This document shows, one piece after another, positions 1-9,921 of a stretch of 64,000 bases of DNA. Location of the stretch: assembly GCF_001543895.1 (NCBI RefSeq), contig NZ_JYIJ01000010.1, positions 124,001 through 188,000 of the forward strand, read 5' to 3'. The position numbers were made by a program, and so were the translations under genes. Within the stretch, counting starts at the first letter, position 1. Every line of letters begins with the position of its first letter. The notes below the pieces were generated by a model. That model was not told the DNA's origin. It searched no databases and saw only the letters and a list, made by a program, of their open reading frames with translations. Source of the stretch: Carbonactinospora thermoautotrophica (GTDB lineage Bacteria > Actinomycetota > Actinomycetes > Streptomycetales > Carbonactinosporaceae).

Positions 1-138
1 AGGAGAGCTGATCTTGGTGGTCGTTGCCGAATCGCTATCAGATTGATGGCGTAACCCCCTCTCGGCGTGATCGTGTCCTCGCTACCCTCCGGCCAGAGCT
101 GGTTCAACCGAGCCGGCTTCCTTGGCACGCGCGAGGTG

Positions 139-1785
139 ATGCGAGTGAACGGCAAGCGTCGTCGGCGGCTGCTGGCCCTCGCCCTGGCCGGCACCCTGGC
201 TGGTGCGCTGGCGGCTTGCGGTGGGCAGGGCGGAGGCGGCGGCAAGGACGTCTTCGTCTTCGGTACCGGCAGTGAGCCGAAAACCATCTACGGCCCGTAC
301 GCGAGCGACGGCGAGACCTTCCGGGTGGTCCGCCAGATCTACGAGGGCCTGGTCACGAACGAGCCCGGTACCACGAAGATCGTCCCCGCCCTCGCTGAGA
401 AGTGGGAGGCGGACGCCAGCGGCAAGGTCTGGACCTTCCACCTGCGCCAGGGTGTGAAGTTCCACGACGGCACGGACTTCAACGCCCAGGCCGTCTGCTT
501 CAACTTCGACCGCTGGTACAACTACACGGGCGCGTCGCAGAGCCCGGACGTCACCTACTACTGGCAGACCGTTTTCGGGGGTTTCAAGAAGAACGAGGAC
601 CCCAAGCTGGGGCCCAGCCTGTACCAGTCGTGCGAGGCGAAGGACCCCCAGACGGCGGTCATCACGCTCAGCAAGCCGTCGGCGAGCTTCATCCCGGCGC
701 TCTCGCTGCCGGCGTTCTCCATCGCGAGCCCGGCCGCGCTGCAGAAGTACGGCGACCAGCTCACGATCTCGAACGGCAGCGTCCAGTACACCGGAAAGAT
801 CGGTGAGAACCCGGTCGGCACCGGACCGTACAAGTTCAAGGAGTGGAAGCGCGGCGACCGGCTCGTCCTGGAGCGCAACGACGAGTACTGGGGCGAGAAG
901 GCCAAGATCAAGACGCTGGTCTTCCGCGCCATCTCCGACAACCAGGCGCGCCTGCAGGAGCTGCAATCGGGCGGCATCGACGGGTACGACCTGGTCGCCG
1001 CCGAGGACATCCCGAAGCTGCGGGACCAGTACAACCTGCTGGAGCGCGAGGCGCTCAACGTCGCCTACATCGGCTTCAACCAGAAGAAGAAGCCGCTCGA
1101 CGACATCCGGGTGCGCAAGGCGATCGCGCACGCGATCAACCGGGAGGCCCTGGTCAAGTCCAAGTACCCGCCGGGCGCGGAGGTGGCCAAGGAGTTCCTG
1201 GCCCCGGCCATCGAAGGGTGGACCCCGGACGTCCCGCAGTACGAGTACAACCCGGACAAAGCCAAGCAGTTGCTGGCCGAGGCGGGCCAGACCAACCTGA
1301 CGCTGGAGTTCTGGTACCCCTCCAGCGGCGGCTCGCGGCCGTACGCGCCCGACCCGAGCGCCAACTTCCAGTCGTTCAAGGCCGACCTGGAGAAGGTCGG
1401 CATCAAGGTCGTCGCCAAGGGCGTGCCGTGGACGCCGGACTTCCTCGGCGCGGTCGACAGCGGCAAGGCCCAGATGTACCTGATCGGCTGGAACGCGGAC
1501 TTCGCCGACGCGGACAACTTCCTCGGCGTCTTCTTCCAGGCCGAGCAGCCGCGCTTCGGCTTCAACAACCCGCAGATCTTCAACCTGCTGAACCAGGCCG
1601 AGCAGGAGACCGACCCGGCGAAGCGGGTCGAGCTGTACCAGCAGGCGAACAAGGTGGTCATGGACTTCCTGCCGGGCGTCCCGTACGCCCACACCAAGTC
1701 GTACCTGGTCATCCGCAAGGAGTTCACCGGCCTGAAGGCCGACCCGCTCAGCAACGAGGTCTTCGCGAAGGTTTCCCCCGCCTGA
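139..1785 (+). CDS. ABC transporter substrate-binding lipoprotein (family 5, oligopeptide/dipeptide/nickel type)
   Basis: Extracytoplasmic binding protein that delivers a ligand to the ABC permease encoded immediately downstream. The N-terminus is a lipoprotein signal: basic KRRRRLL, a hydrophobic stretch and the lipobox LAAC, so the mature protein would be anchored by a lipidated Cys. The body shows the SBP family 5 pattern (EPKTIYGPY, LAEKWEAD, WTFHLRQGVKFHDGT, NPVGTGPYKF). The ATG at 139 and a GTG at 145 are both possible; GAGGTG at 133-138 is better spaced for the GTG. The stop overlaps the permease start by one base. The ligand cannot be told from sequence. It is first in a five-gene operon; its promoter may lie at or before the left edge. 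Confidence 0.93.
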   Translation: MRVNGKRRRRLLALALAGTLAGALAACGGQGGGGGKDVFVFGTGSEPKTIYGPYASDGETFRVVRQIYEGLVTNEPGTTKIVPALAEKWEADASGKVWTFHLRQGVKFHDGTDFNAQAVCFNFDRWYNYTGASQSPDVTYYWQTVFGGFKKNEDPKLGPSLYQSCEAKDPQTAVITLSKPSASFIPALSLPAFSIASPAALQKYGDQLTISNGSVQYTGKIGENPVGTGPYKFKEWKRGDRLVLERNDEYWGEKAKIKTLVFRAISDNQARLQELQSGGIDGYDLVAAEDIPKLRDQYNLLEREALNVAYIGFNQKKKPLDDIRVRKAIAHAINREALVKSKYPPGAEVAKEFLAPAIEGWTPDVPQYEYNPDKAKQLLAEAGQTNLTLEFWYPSSGGSRPYAPDPSANFQSFKADLEKVGIKVVAKGVPWTPDFLGAVDSGKAQMYLIGWNADFADADNFLGVFFQAEQPRFGFNNPQIFNLLNQAEQETDPAKRVELYQQANKVVMDFLPGVPYAHTKSYLVIRKEFTGLKADPLSNEVFAKVSPA

Positions 1786-2792
1786 TGCTGCGTTTCGTCA
1801 TCCGGCGACTGTTGCTGCTGGTCCCGATCCTGTTCGGGCTCTCGGTGGCGCTGTTCGCGTGGGTCCGCGCTCTCCCGGGATCGCCCGCCCAGGCGCTCCT
1901 GGGAGAGCGGGCCACGCCCGAGACCATCAAGCGGATCGAGGAGCTGTACGGACTCAACGAGCCGCTCCACGTCCAGTACTGGAAGTTCCTGGTCCAGGCG
2001 GCCCAGCTGGACTTCGGCTCCTCCATCCAGACCAACCGCCCGGTGACCGAGGAGATGCTGGACCGCTTCCCGGCCACGTTCGAGCTGGCCGTGGCGGCGC
2101 TGGTGTTCGCCGTCGCCCTCGGCGTCCCCCTCGGCTACTTCGCGGCGCGCCGGTACCGCACCTGGCTCGACCAGGTCTCGGTGACCGGCTCACTGATCGG
2201 GATCACCATCCCGGTCTTCTTCCTCGCCTACCTGCTCAAGTACGTGTTCTCGGTCCAGCTCGGCTGGCTGCCGGCCTCCGGGCGGCAGGACACCCGGATC
2301 TTCGACGCCGAGCACCCCACCGGCTTCTACGTGCTCGACGGGCTCATCACCGGCAACATGCCGGCCTTCTGGGACGCGCTCGCGCACCTGGTCCTGCCGG
2401 CCATCGCCCTCGGCACGATCCCGCTCGCGATCGTCACCCGGATCACCCGCGCCGCCGTGCTCGACGTGCTCCACGAGGACTACGTGCGCACCGCCGAGGC
2501 CAAGGGCCTGGCCCGGCGGGTGGTCACCCGCCGGCACGTGCTGCGCAACGCCCTGCTGCCGGTCTCCACGGTGGTCGGCCTGCAGTTCGGCCTGCTCATG
2601 TCCGGCGCGGTCCTCACCGAGACCGTGTTCGCCTGGAACGGCGTCGGCAGTTTCGTGGCGAGCGCGATCTTCCGGCGGGACTACCCGACGCTGCAGGGGT
2701 TCATCCTGGTGATCGCGCTGCTGTTCGCGCTGGTCAACCTGCTGGTCGACATCTCCTACGGCCTCATCGACCCGAGGGTGAGGGTGAAATGA
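1785..2792 (+). CDS. ABC transporter permease (DppB/OppB type)
   Basis: Inner-membrane permease subunit of the importer. It starts MLRFVIRRLLLLVPILFGLS, the usual first transmembrane helix of DppB/OppB proteins. It has the conserved segment GSPAQALLGERATPE and a C-terminal EAA-type loop (EDYVRTAEAKGLARRVVTRR) that docks on the ATPases. Length (335 aa) is normal for the family. The start codon overlaps the stop of the binding-protein gene (TGATG), indicating translational coupling, and its own stop overlaps the start of the second permease. Confidence 0.93.
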   Translation: MLRFVIRRLLLLVPILFGLSVALFAWVRALPGSPAQALLGERATPETIKRIEELYGLNEPLHVQYWKFLVQAAQLDFGSSIQTNRPVTEEMLDRFPATFELAVAALVFAVALGVPLGYFAARRYRTWLDQVSVTGSLIGITIPVFFLAYLLKYVFSVQLGWLPASGRQDTRIFDAEHPTGFYVLDGLITGNMPAFWDALAHLVLPAIALGTIPLAIVTRITRAAVLDVLHEDYVRTAEAKGLARRVVTRRHVLRNALLPVSTVVGLQFGLLMSGAVLTETVFAWNGVGSFVASAIFRRDYPTLQGFILVIALLFALVNLLVDISYGLIDPRVRVK

Positions 2793-3685
2793 GCCTGCAG
2801 ACGACGGCCAGCGTCGAGGAGACCGGCGGCGGCGTGGTCCGCGAGGCCTTCCAGCGGCTGCGCCGCAACCCGTCGGCGATCACCGGGTTCGTCCTCATCG
2901 TCTTGTTCGTCCTCGTCGCGCTGTTCGCGCCGCTGCTGGCGCCGTACGACCCCAAGGACGTCGACCTGTCGCAGGTCCCGCGCGCCGGGGAGATCCCCGG
3001 ACCGTCGGCCGAGCACTGGCTGGGCGTGGACGAACTCGGCCGCGACGAGCTGTCCCGTCTCCTCTTCGGAGCCCGCCAGTCCCTGGTCATCGGCGTGGGC
3101 TCGCTGCTCATGGGCCTGGTCGTCGGCGTGCTGCTCGGGCTACTCGCCGGAGCGTTCGGCGGCTGGGTCGACACTCTGATCATGCGCGTGGTCGACATGA
3201 TGCTCGCGGTGCCGGGACTGCTGTTCGCCATCGCGGTCGCGGCGATGCTCGGCCCCAGCACCACCTCGGTCATGATCGCGATCGCGGTGGTGACGGTGCC
3301 GGTCTTCGCCCGGCTGCTGCGCGGGCAGATGCTCGCGCAACGCGAGTCCGACTACGTGCTCGCGGCGCGCTCGCTCGGCGTGCGGCAGCGGGACATCGTG
3401 CTGCGGCACGTGCTGCCCAACTCCCTCACGCCGGTCCTGGTGCAGGGGACGCTGACCCTGGCCACCGCGATCATCGACGCGGCCGGCCTGGCGTTCCTCG
3501 GGCTGTCCGGCAACGACCCCTCGACACCGGAGTGGGGACGCATGCTCGCGGACACCCAGCGGTACCTGTCCGCCGCGCCCCAGCTCGCCGTCTTCCCCGG
3601 CCTGGCGATCGTCATCTCCGCACTCGGCTTCACCCTGCTCGGTGAGGCGATGCGCGAAGCCCTCGACCCCAAGTACCGGCGGTAA
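2789..3685 (+). CDS. ABC transporter permease (DppC/OppC type)
   Basis: Second membrane permease of the importer, pairing with the upstream one. It shows the typical OppC N-terminal segment (ALFAPLLAPYDP), the HWLGVDELGRDELSRLLFGAR signature and the EAA loop (ESDYVLAARSLGVRQRDIVLRH). It starts at an ATGA overlap with the preceding gene and is followed after three bases by the first ATPase gene. At 298 aa it has the family's usual length. Confidence 0.93.
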   Translation: MSLQTTASVEETGGGVVREAFQRLRRNPSAITGFVLIVLFVLVALFAPLLAPYDPKDVDLSQVPRAGEIPGPSAEHWLGVDELGRDELSRLLFGARQSLVIGVGSLLMGLVVGVLLGLLAGAFGGWVDTLIMRVVDMMLAVPGLLFAIAVAAMLGPSTTSVMIAIAVVTVPVFARLLRGQMLAQRESDYVLAARSLGVRQRDIVLRHVLPNSLTPVLVQGTLTLATAIIDAAGLAFLGLSGNDPSTPEWGRMLADTQRYLSAAPQLAVFPGLAIVISALGFTLLGEAMREALDPKYRR

Positions 3686-3688
3686 CCC

Positions 3689-4686
<998 letters not shown>

Positions 4687-4690
<4 letters not shown>

Positions 4691-5778
4691 CGGAGCAGAC
4701 GGCCAGCCCGGCGTCGCGGCAGGCCGCCCGCGACACCCTGCTCCGGGTGCGTGGGCTGAAGGTGCACTTCCCGATCAAGCGGGGCATCCTGATCGACCGG
4801 ACCGTCGGCCATGTGCGGGCGGTGGACGGGGTCGACCTGGACGTGCCGCGCGGCACCACGTTCGGCCTGGTGGGGGAGTCCGGCTGCGGCAAGTCCACGC
4901 TCGGCCGGGCGATCCTGCGGCTGGTCGAGCCCACCGCCGGCACGGTCGAGTTCGCGGGCGTGGACGTCGCGAAGCTCAAGGGCGAGGAGCTGCGCCGGTT
5001 CCGCCGCCGCATGCAGATGGTTTTCCAGGACCCGATGGCGAGCCTGAACCCGCGCCAGAGCGTGGGCTCGATCCTCGCCGAGCCGCTGCGCGCGCACGGC
5101 GTGGCGGGCGGCCGGGAGGCGCACGCCCGCCGGGTCCGCGAGCTGCTCGACCTGGTCGGCCTGCCGGCGAGCGCGGCCTCCCGGTACCCGCACGAGTTCT
5201 CCGGCGGCCAGCGCCAGCGCATCGGCATCGCCCGCGCGATCGCGCTCAACCCGGACCTGATCATCGCCGACGAGCCGGTGTCCGCGCTCGACGTGTCGAT
5301 CCAGGCCCAGGTCATCAACCTGTTGGAGGAGCTGCAGGAGCGGCTGGGCCTCACCTACCTCGTGATCGCCCACGACCTGGCCGTGGTACGGCACATCAGC
5401 GAGACGATCGGGGTCATGTACCTCGGCGCGCTCGTCGAGCAGGCGCCGTCGGACGAGCTGTACCGCCAGCCGCTCCACCCGTACACGATCGCGCTCATGT
5501 CCGCGGTCCCGGTCCCCGACCCGGAGGTCGAGGACCGGCGGGAGCGGATCCTGCTCACCGGGGACTTGCCGTCCCCGGCCGACCCGCCGGCCGGCTGCCG
5601 GTTCCACACGCGCTGCCCGTTCCGCCAGCCGACCCGCTGCGCGGACGAGCGCCCGCAGTTGCGGGAGATCGCGCCCGGCCGCAAGGTGGCCTGCCATTGG
5701 GCCGAGGACATCCGCGACGGCCGCATCCAGCCGCAGGCCACGTCCTCGGAGCTCCCGACCGAGGCGCCGGCGGCCTGA
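4687..5778 (+). CDS. ABC transporter ATP-binding protein (DppF/OppF type)
   Basis: Second ATPase of the importer, forming a heterodimer with the preceding one. It has Walker A GESGCGKS, signature FSGGQRQR, Walker [13 protein letters not shown], the H-loop IAHDLAVV and the C-terminal extension with [15 protein letters not shown]. It starts at an ATGA overlap and is the last gene of the operon; a hairpin follows directly. Specificity (dipeptide, oligopeptide, nickel or other) is unresolved because it depends on the binding protein. Confidence 0.94.
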
Positions 5779-5785
5779 CCCCGTC

Positions 5786-5816
5786 GAGTGTGCGTGTCGT
5801 CATGCGAAGCACACTC
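5786..5816. terminator. Probable bidirectional terminator between convergent genes
   Basis: The arms GAGTGTGC (5786-5793) and GCACACTC (5809-5816) form a perfect 8-bp stem with a 15-nt loop in the 36-bp gap between the ABC operon and the converging FAD dehydrogenase gene. The right arm touches the dehydrogenase stop codon. There is no T-run, as is common in high-GC actinomycetes. Confidence 0.6.
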
Positions 5817-8694
5817 AACGTCCGAGGCCCAGGGCGAGGGCCTCGGCCAGGTGGAGGGCCCGGCGGCCGGCGCCCTGGGCGATCTGGGTGCGGCAGCTGA
5901 AGCCGTCGGCGAGCACCAGGGTGCCGGGATCGGCGGCCCGGACGGCGGGCAGCAGGACCCGCTCGGCGAGCGCCATCGACACCTCGTAGTGGCCGCGCTC
6001 GAACCCGAAGTCGCCGGCCAGGCCGCAGCAGCCGGAGTCCAGCCGCTGGTTGGCGACGCCGGCCCGGCGCAGCAGCTCCTCCTCGGCGGCCGTGCCGAGC
6101 ACCGCGTGCTGGTGGCAGTGGACCTGGGTGATCGCGGGGCGGTCGAGGCGAGGCGGCGCCCAGTCCGGGGCGTGCTCGGCGAGGAACCCAGCGAACGTGT
6201 ACGTCCGTTCGGCCAGCGCCCGGGCCCGCGCGTCGCCGGGCAGCAGCTCGGGCAGGTCGGAGCGGAACAGCGCGGTGCAGCTCGGCTCCAGGCCGACCAC
6301 GGGCACGCCCGCGTCGAGCACCGGGCCGAGGGTGTCCAAGGTGCGGCGCATGACCCGCCTGGCGATCCCGAGCTGTCCGGTCGAGACCCAGGTGAGCCCG
6401 CAGCACACGGGCCGCTCGGGCAGCACCACGCGAAAGCCCGCGTCCTCCAGCACGGCCACCGCGGCCCGCCCCACCCCCGGGTCGAGGTGGTTGGTGAACG
6501 TGTCCGGCCACAGCAGCACGGTCCGCCCGGCGGGCGCGGGGGCCGGGCGGCGGCGGAACCAGCGCGTGAACGGCTGGTCCGCGAACCGTGGGATGTCCCG
6601 CTCCGGCGCCACGCCGCCGAGCCGCTTCACCACCCGCGCCAGCGCCGGCCGCCCGGTCACCGCGTTGACCAGGCCGGGCGCGACCGAGGCCAGCCGCGCC
6701 CACACCGGCAGCCAGCCCATCGAGTAGTGCGACAGCGGCCGGACCCGCCCGGCGTAGTGGTGGTGCAGGAACTCCGCCTTGTACGTGGCCATGTCCACGT
6801 TGACCGGGCAGTCGCTCTTGCACCCCTTGCACGCCAGGCACAGGTCGAGCGCCTCGCGGACCTCCGGCGAGCGCCAGCCGGCGGTCACCAGGTCGCCGGC
6901 CAGCATCTCGTACAGCAGGTGGGCGCGCCCCCGCGTGGAGTGCTTCTCCTCGCGGGTGACCTGGTAGCTGGGGCACATGACGCCGCCCGGCGGGTGCGCG
7001 TCGCGGCACTTGCCCACGCCCACGCACCGGCGCATCGCCGCGGCGAAGTCGCCCCCGTCGTCCGGGTAGGCGAATACGGTGCGCGGCCCGCGGCCGACCG
7101 CGGCGAACCGCAGGTGGTCGTCGACCTGGTGCGGGCGCACCACCACGCCCGGGTTCATCCGGTCGTCGGGGTCCCAGATCGCCTTGAACCGCTCGAACAG
7201 CTCGATGACGTCCCGGGAGTACATGCGGGGCAGCAGCTCGGCGCGGGCCTGGCCGTCGCCGTGCTCGCCGGACAGCGAACCCCCGTACCGGACGACCAGG
7301 TCCGCGGCCTCCTCCAGGAACCGGCGGAACCCGGCCACGCCGGCGGGGGTGATCAGGTCGAAGTCGATGCGGACGTGGACGCAGCCCTCGCCGAAGTGGC
7401 CGTACGTCACGCCGCGCCGGCCGTGCCGGGCGAGCAGCGCCTTGAAGTCCCGCAGGTAGTCGCCGAGCCGTTCCGGCGGCACGGCCGCGTCCTCCCAACC
7501 GGGCCACGCCTCGGACCCGTCGGCCATCCGGGTGGCGAGCCCGGCCCCCTCCTCGCGGATCCGCCACAGCGCCCGCTGCTCGGCCGGGTCGGACACCACC
7601 AGTGCGCTGCCCTGCCGGCCCAGCGCCGCCGTGATCTGCCGGGCCCGGTCGACGGCCTCCTCCGGGGAGTCCCCGCCCACCTCGACGAACAGCCATCCCC
7701 GGCCGTCGGGCAGCGCCACCCCGGGCCGCCGCCCGCGCGCCAGCAGCGCCTCCACCAGCAGGTCGTCTATGCCCTCGACGGTGAGCGGGCGCAGCGGCAG
7801 GAGTTCGGGCACCGCCCGGGCCGCGGCCACGTCGTCGGCGAACCCCAGCACCAGCAGCGCCCGCGCCCGCGGCGCCTCGACCAGGCGCACCGTGGCCTCC
7901 AGCACGGTCACGCAGGTGCCCTCGGTGCCGACCAGCGCTCGCGCCACGTGGTGGCCGTGCTCGGGCAGCAGGTGGTGCAGCCCGTACCCGGACACCTGTC
8001 GGCCGAACCGGCCCAGCTCCTGGCGGATCACCGCGAGGTTCCGGTACGCCAGGTCGCGCAGGGCCGCGTACACCTGGCCGGCCCGCCCCGGCCGGGCGGC
8101 CAGCCGGTCCAGCTCCGCGCGCGGCACCGGCCCCACCCGCAGCCGCGTCCCGTCGTAGAGCAGGACGTCCAGCTCCTCGACGTTGTCGGCGGTGGTGCCC
8201 CAGGCGACCGAGTGGGAGCCGCACGCGTTGTTGCCGATCATGCCGCCGAGCGTGCAGCGGCTGCGCGTGGACGGGTCGGGGCCGAAGGTGAGCCCGTACC
8301 GCGCGGCGGCGGCCCGCAGGTCGTCCAGCACCACGCCCGGCTGCACCCGCGCCACCCGGCGGTCGGGGTCGAGCTGGAGGATCCGGGTCAGGTGCCGGGA
8401 GGTGTCGATGACCACGCCCTCGCCGGTGGCGTTGCCGGCGATGCTGGTGCCGCCCCCGCGCGGCACCACCGGCACGCCGAACTCCCGGCACGCCGCGACC
8501 GTGGCCACCACGTCGTCGACGTCCCGGGGCAGGACCACGCCGAGCGGGCGGCGGCGGTAGTTGGAGGCGTCCATCGAGTACAGGGCGCGGCTGCCGGCGT
8601 CGAACCCCACCGTCCCGGCGATCGTCTCCCGCAGCCACCGCTCCAGGCCCCGCACGTCCACGTCGCTGGTGTTGACCGGCGTCAGGGAAACCAC
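5815..8694 (-). CDS. FAD-linked oxidase / Fe-S dehydrogenase fusion (glycolate, D-lactate or D-2-hydroxyglutarate dehydrogenase-like)
   Basis: Large flavoprotein (about 959 aa) fusing three modules. The first is an FAD_binding_4 domain (VVLPRDVDDVV...VVPRGGGTSIAGNATG) with an FAD-oxidase C-terminal domain. The second is a ferredoxin-like segment with two cysteine clusters, around residues 555-561 (CVGVGKC) and 616-626 (CLACKGCKSDC). The third is a tail with two CCG-type motifs (CCGLTWVS and GCCGLAGDFG), as in GlpC/heterodisulfide-reductase proteins. The family oxidizes 2-hydroxyacids and passes electrons to quinone or cytochrome. The start is uncertain: a GTG at 8694 is used, but its RBS-like GGAGAG is too close and an internal GTG near 8660 is possible. 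The substrate is not predictable. Confidence 0.88.
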   Translation of the reverse strand: MVSLTPVNTSDVDVRGLERWLRETIAGTVGFDAGSRALYSMDASNYRRRPLGVVLPRDVDDVVATVAACREFGVPVVPRGGGTSIAGNATGEGVVIDTSRHLTRILQLDPDRRVARVQPGVVLDDLRAAAARYGLTFGPDPSTRSRCTLGGMIGNNACGSHSVAWGTTADNVEELDVLLYDGTRLRVGPVPRAELDRLAARPGRAGQVYAALRDLAYRNLAVIRQELGRFGRQVSGYGLHHLLPEHGHHVARALVGTEGTCVTVLEATVRLVEAPRARALLVLGFADDVAAARAVPELLPLRPLTVEGIDDLLVEALLARGRRPGVALPDGRGWLFVEVGGDSPEEAVDRARQITAALGRQGSALVVSDPAEQRALWRIREEGAGLATRMADGSEAWPGWEDAAVPPERLGDYLRDFKALLARHGRRGVTYGHFGEGCVHVRIDFDLITPAGVAGFRRFLEEAADLVVRYGGSLSGEHGDGQARAELLPRMYSRDVIELFERFKAIWDPDDRMNPGVVVRPHQVDDHLRFAAVGRGPRTVFAYPDDGGDFAAAMRRCVGVGKCRDAHPPGGVMCPSYQVTREEKHSTRGRAHLLYEMLAGDLVTAGWRSPEVREALDLCLACKGCKSDCPVNVDMATYKAEFLHHHYAGRVRPLSHYSMGWLPVWARLASVAPGLVNAVTGRPALARVVKRLGGVAPERDIPRFADQPFTRWFRRRPAPAPAGRTVLLWPDTFTNHLDPGVGRAAVAVLEDAGFRVVLPERPVCCGLTWVSTGQLGIARRVMRRTLDTLGPVLDAGVPVVGLEPSCTALFRSDLPELLPGDARARALAERTYTFAGFLAEHAPDWAPPRLDRPAITQVHCHQHAVLGTAAEEELLRRAGVANQRLDSGCCGLAGDFGFERGHYEVSMALAERVLLPAVRAADPGTLVLADGFSCRTQIAQGAGRRALHLAEALALGLGR

Positions 8695-8861
8695 CTCTCC
8701 ACGGTCCCACGACCCTGCCCAGAGCGCCGTACCTGGTGCCGTCGCCGCTGGATCCCAGCCGCGCCGGTCGGTCTCCAGACCGGGCGTACCTGCCCGTGCT
8801 CGCACCGGCGACGCCCGGCCCGTCCGGCTCCTCCCGCAGGGGGCCGTCCCCGGGCGGGAGG

Positions 8862-9794
8862 CTACACCTCGTCCGCGCGGGACCGGGGCGAGGGGACTTC
8901 GAGGTCCGGCGGGGCGGCGTGCGCGGGCAGCGGCGGCGGGGTGCCGCCGAACGCCGGGCACAGCGCTTGGTGGTGGCACCAGTCGCACAGCCGGCTCGGG
9001 TTGGCGCGCCACTCCCCGGTCTGCGTCGCCCGGGCGATCGCCGCCCACAGCGCCTCCAGCTTGCGCTCGGTGGCCCGCAGGTCGGCCTCGTCCGGGTCGT
9101 ACCGGATCACCTCGCCGCTGCCCAGGTACATGAGCTGCAGCCGCCGCGGCACGCGCCCGCGCAGCCGCCACAGCACGAGCGCGTAGAACTTCATCTGGAA
9201 CAGCGCCTTGGCCTCGAACCCCGCGTTCGGCGCCTTCCCGGTCTTGTAGTCGACCACCCGTATCTCGCCGGTGGGGGCCACGTCCAGCCGGTCGACGTAC
9301 CCGCGCAGCGTGAGCCCGGAGTCGAGCCGGGTCTCCACGTACAGCTCGCGTTCGGCCGGCTGCAGCCGGTTCGGGTCCTCCAGCCGGAAGTACGCCTCGA
9401 CCAGATCCCGGGCGCTGGCCAGCCAGGCGGCGAACTCGCTGCCGTCGGCGTCGTCCGCGAACAGTTGGGCGAGCTCGGGATCCGCGGCGAGCAGCCGCCG
9501 CCACTCCGGCTCGACCATCTCCACGGCCCGCTCCGCCGTGCGCTCGCCGGGCGGCAGGTCGAACAGCCGCTCCAGCACGGCGTGCACCACGGTGCCGCGG
9601 GTGGCCACCAGGCTCGGCGGCTCGGGCAACTGGTCGATCACGCGGAACCGGTACAACAGCGGGCACTGCATGAAGTCGCTCGCCCGGGAGGGGCTCAGGG
9701 CCGCGCCCCGCGTCCGGGCAGAAGCGCTCGTCCGCTGCTCTGTCGTTTTCACGCCCAGCAGCGTAGGGGTCAGAACCGACGATCCGCGGCGCAC
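8862..9794 (-). CDS. RecB-family PD-(D/E)XK exonuclease-like protein
   Basis: Single-domain nuclease of the RecB/Cas4-like superfamily. Catalytic motifs are visible in order: GTVVHAVLERL (His near residue 70), the Asp of YVDRLDV (near 165) and VVDYKTGK (D and K near 181-187). Four cysteines, one in MQCPLLYRF and three in CDWCHHQALCP, fit the Fe-S cluster of Cas4/AddB-type nucleases. Two GTG starts are possible, 9794 and 9752. In many actinomycetes this gene stands next to the M50 protease and trmI; here those lie about 8.4 kb away on the other side of the amino-sugar module. Confidence 0.85.
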   Translation of the reverse strand: MRRGSSVLTPTLLGVKTTEQRTSASARTRGAALSPSRASDFMQCPLLYRFRVIDQLPEPPSLVATRGTVVHAVLERLFDLPPGERTAERAVEMVEPEWRRLLAADPELAQLFADDADGSEFAAWLASARDLVEAYFRLEDPNRLQPAERELYVETRLDSGLTLRGYVDRLDVAPTGEIRVVDYKTGKAPNAGFEAKALFQMKFYALVLWRLRGRVPRRLQLMYLGSGEVIRYDPDEADLRATERKLEALWAAIARATQTGEWRANPSRLCDWCHHQALCPAFGGTPPPLPAHAAPPDLEVPSPRSRADEV

Positions 9795-9822
9795 ACCGCG
9801 TTCGCCGGCTTCGTGTCCCCGG

Positions 9823-9851
9823 TTGACGCTGGCACGGGGCGGTGATTAGCT
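9823..9851 (+). promoter_or_regulatory. Candidate promoter of the GH3 hexosaminidase gene
   Basis: TTGACG (9823-9828), a 17-bp spacer, then TTAGCT (9846-9851), about 70 bp ahead of the GTG start. The -35 is good and the -10 weak but T/A-initial. The reading rests on position and spacing only. Confidence 0.4.
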
Positions 9852-9871
9852 TTCCAAGTGCCACTGTTTCT

Positions 9872-9886
9872 AGTAAGTCGTTTACT
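9872..9886. promoter_or_regulatory. Inverted repeat, candidate operator
   Basis: AGTAA-gtcgt-TTACT, perfect 5-bp arms just downstream of the candidate promoter. A comparable AAGTAACTT palindrome sits at about 12989-12997, ahead of the RpiR-type regulator gene. Both could be targets of that regulator, but the arms are short and the resemblance is limited. Confidence 0.3.
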
Positions 9887-9921
9887 GATTCCCGCCGCTC
9901 GCCCCCGGTGCGGGAGGAAGC

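Noticed and set aside
82-1692. Long minus-strand open frame opposite the binding-protein gene
   Set aside because: Arg/Leu/Val/Asp-rich translation with no domain, exactly antisense to a well-supported lipoprotein gene; an artefact of high GC.
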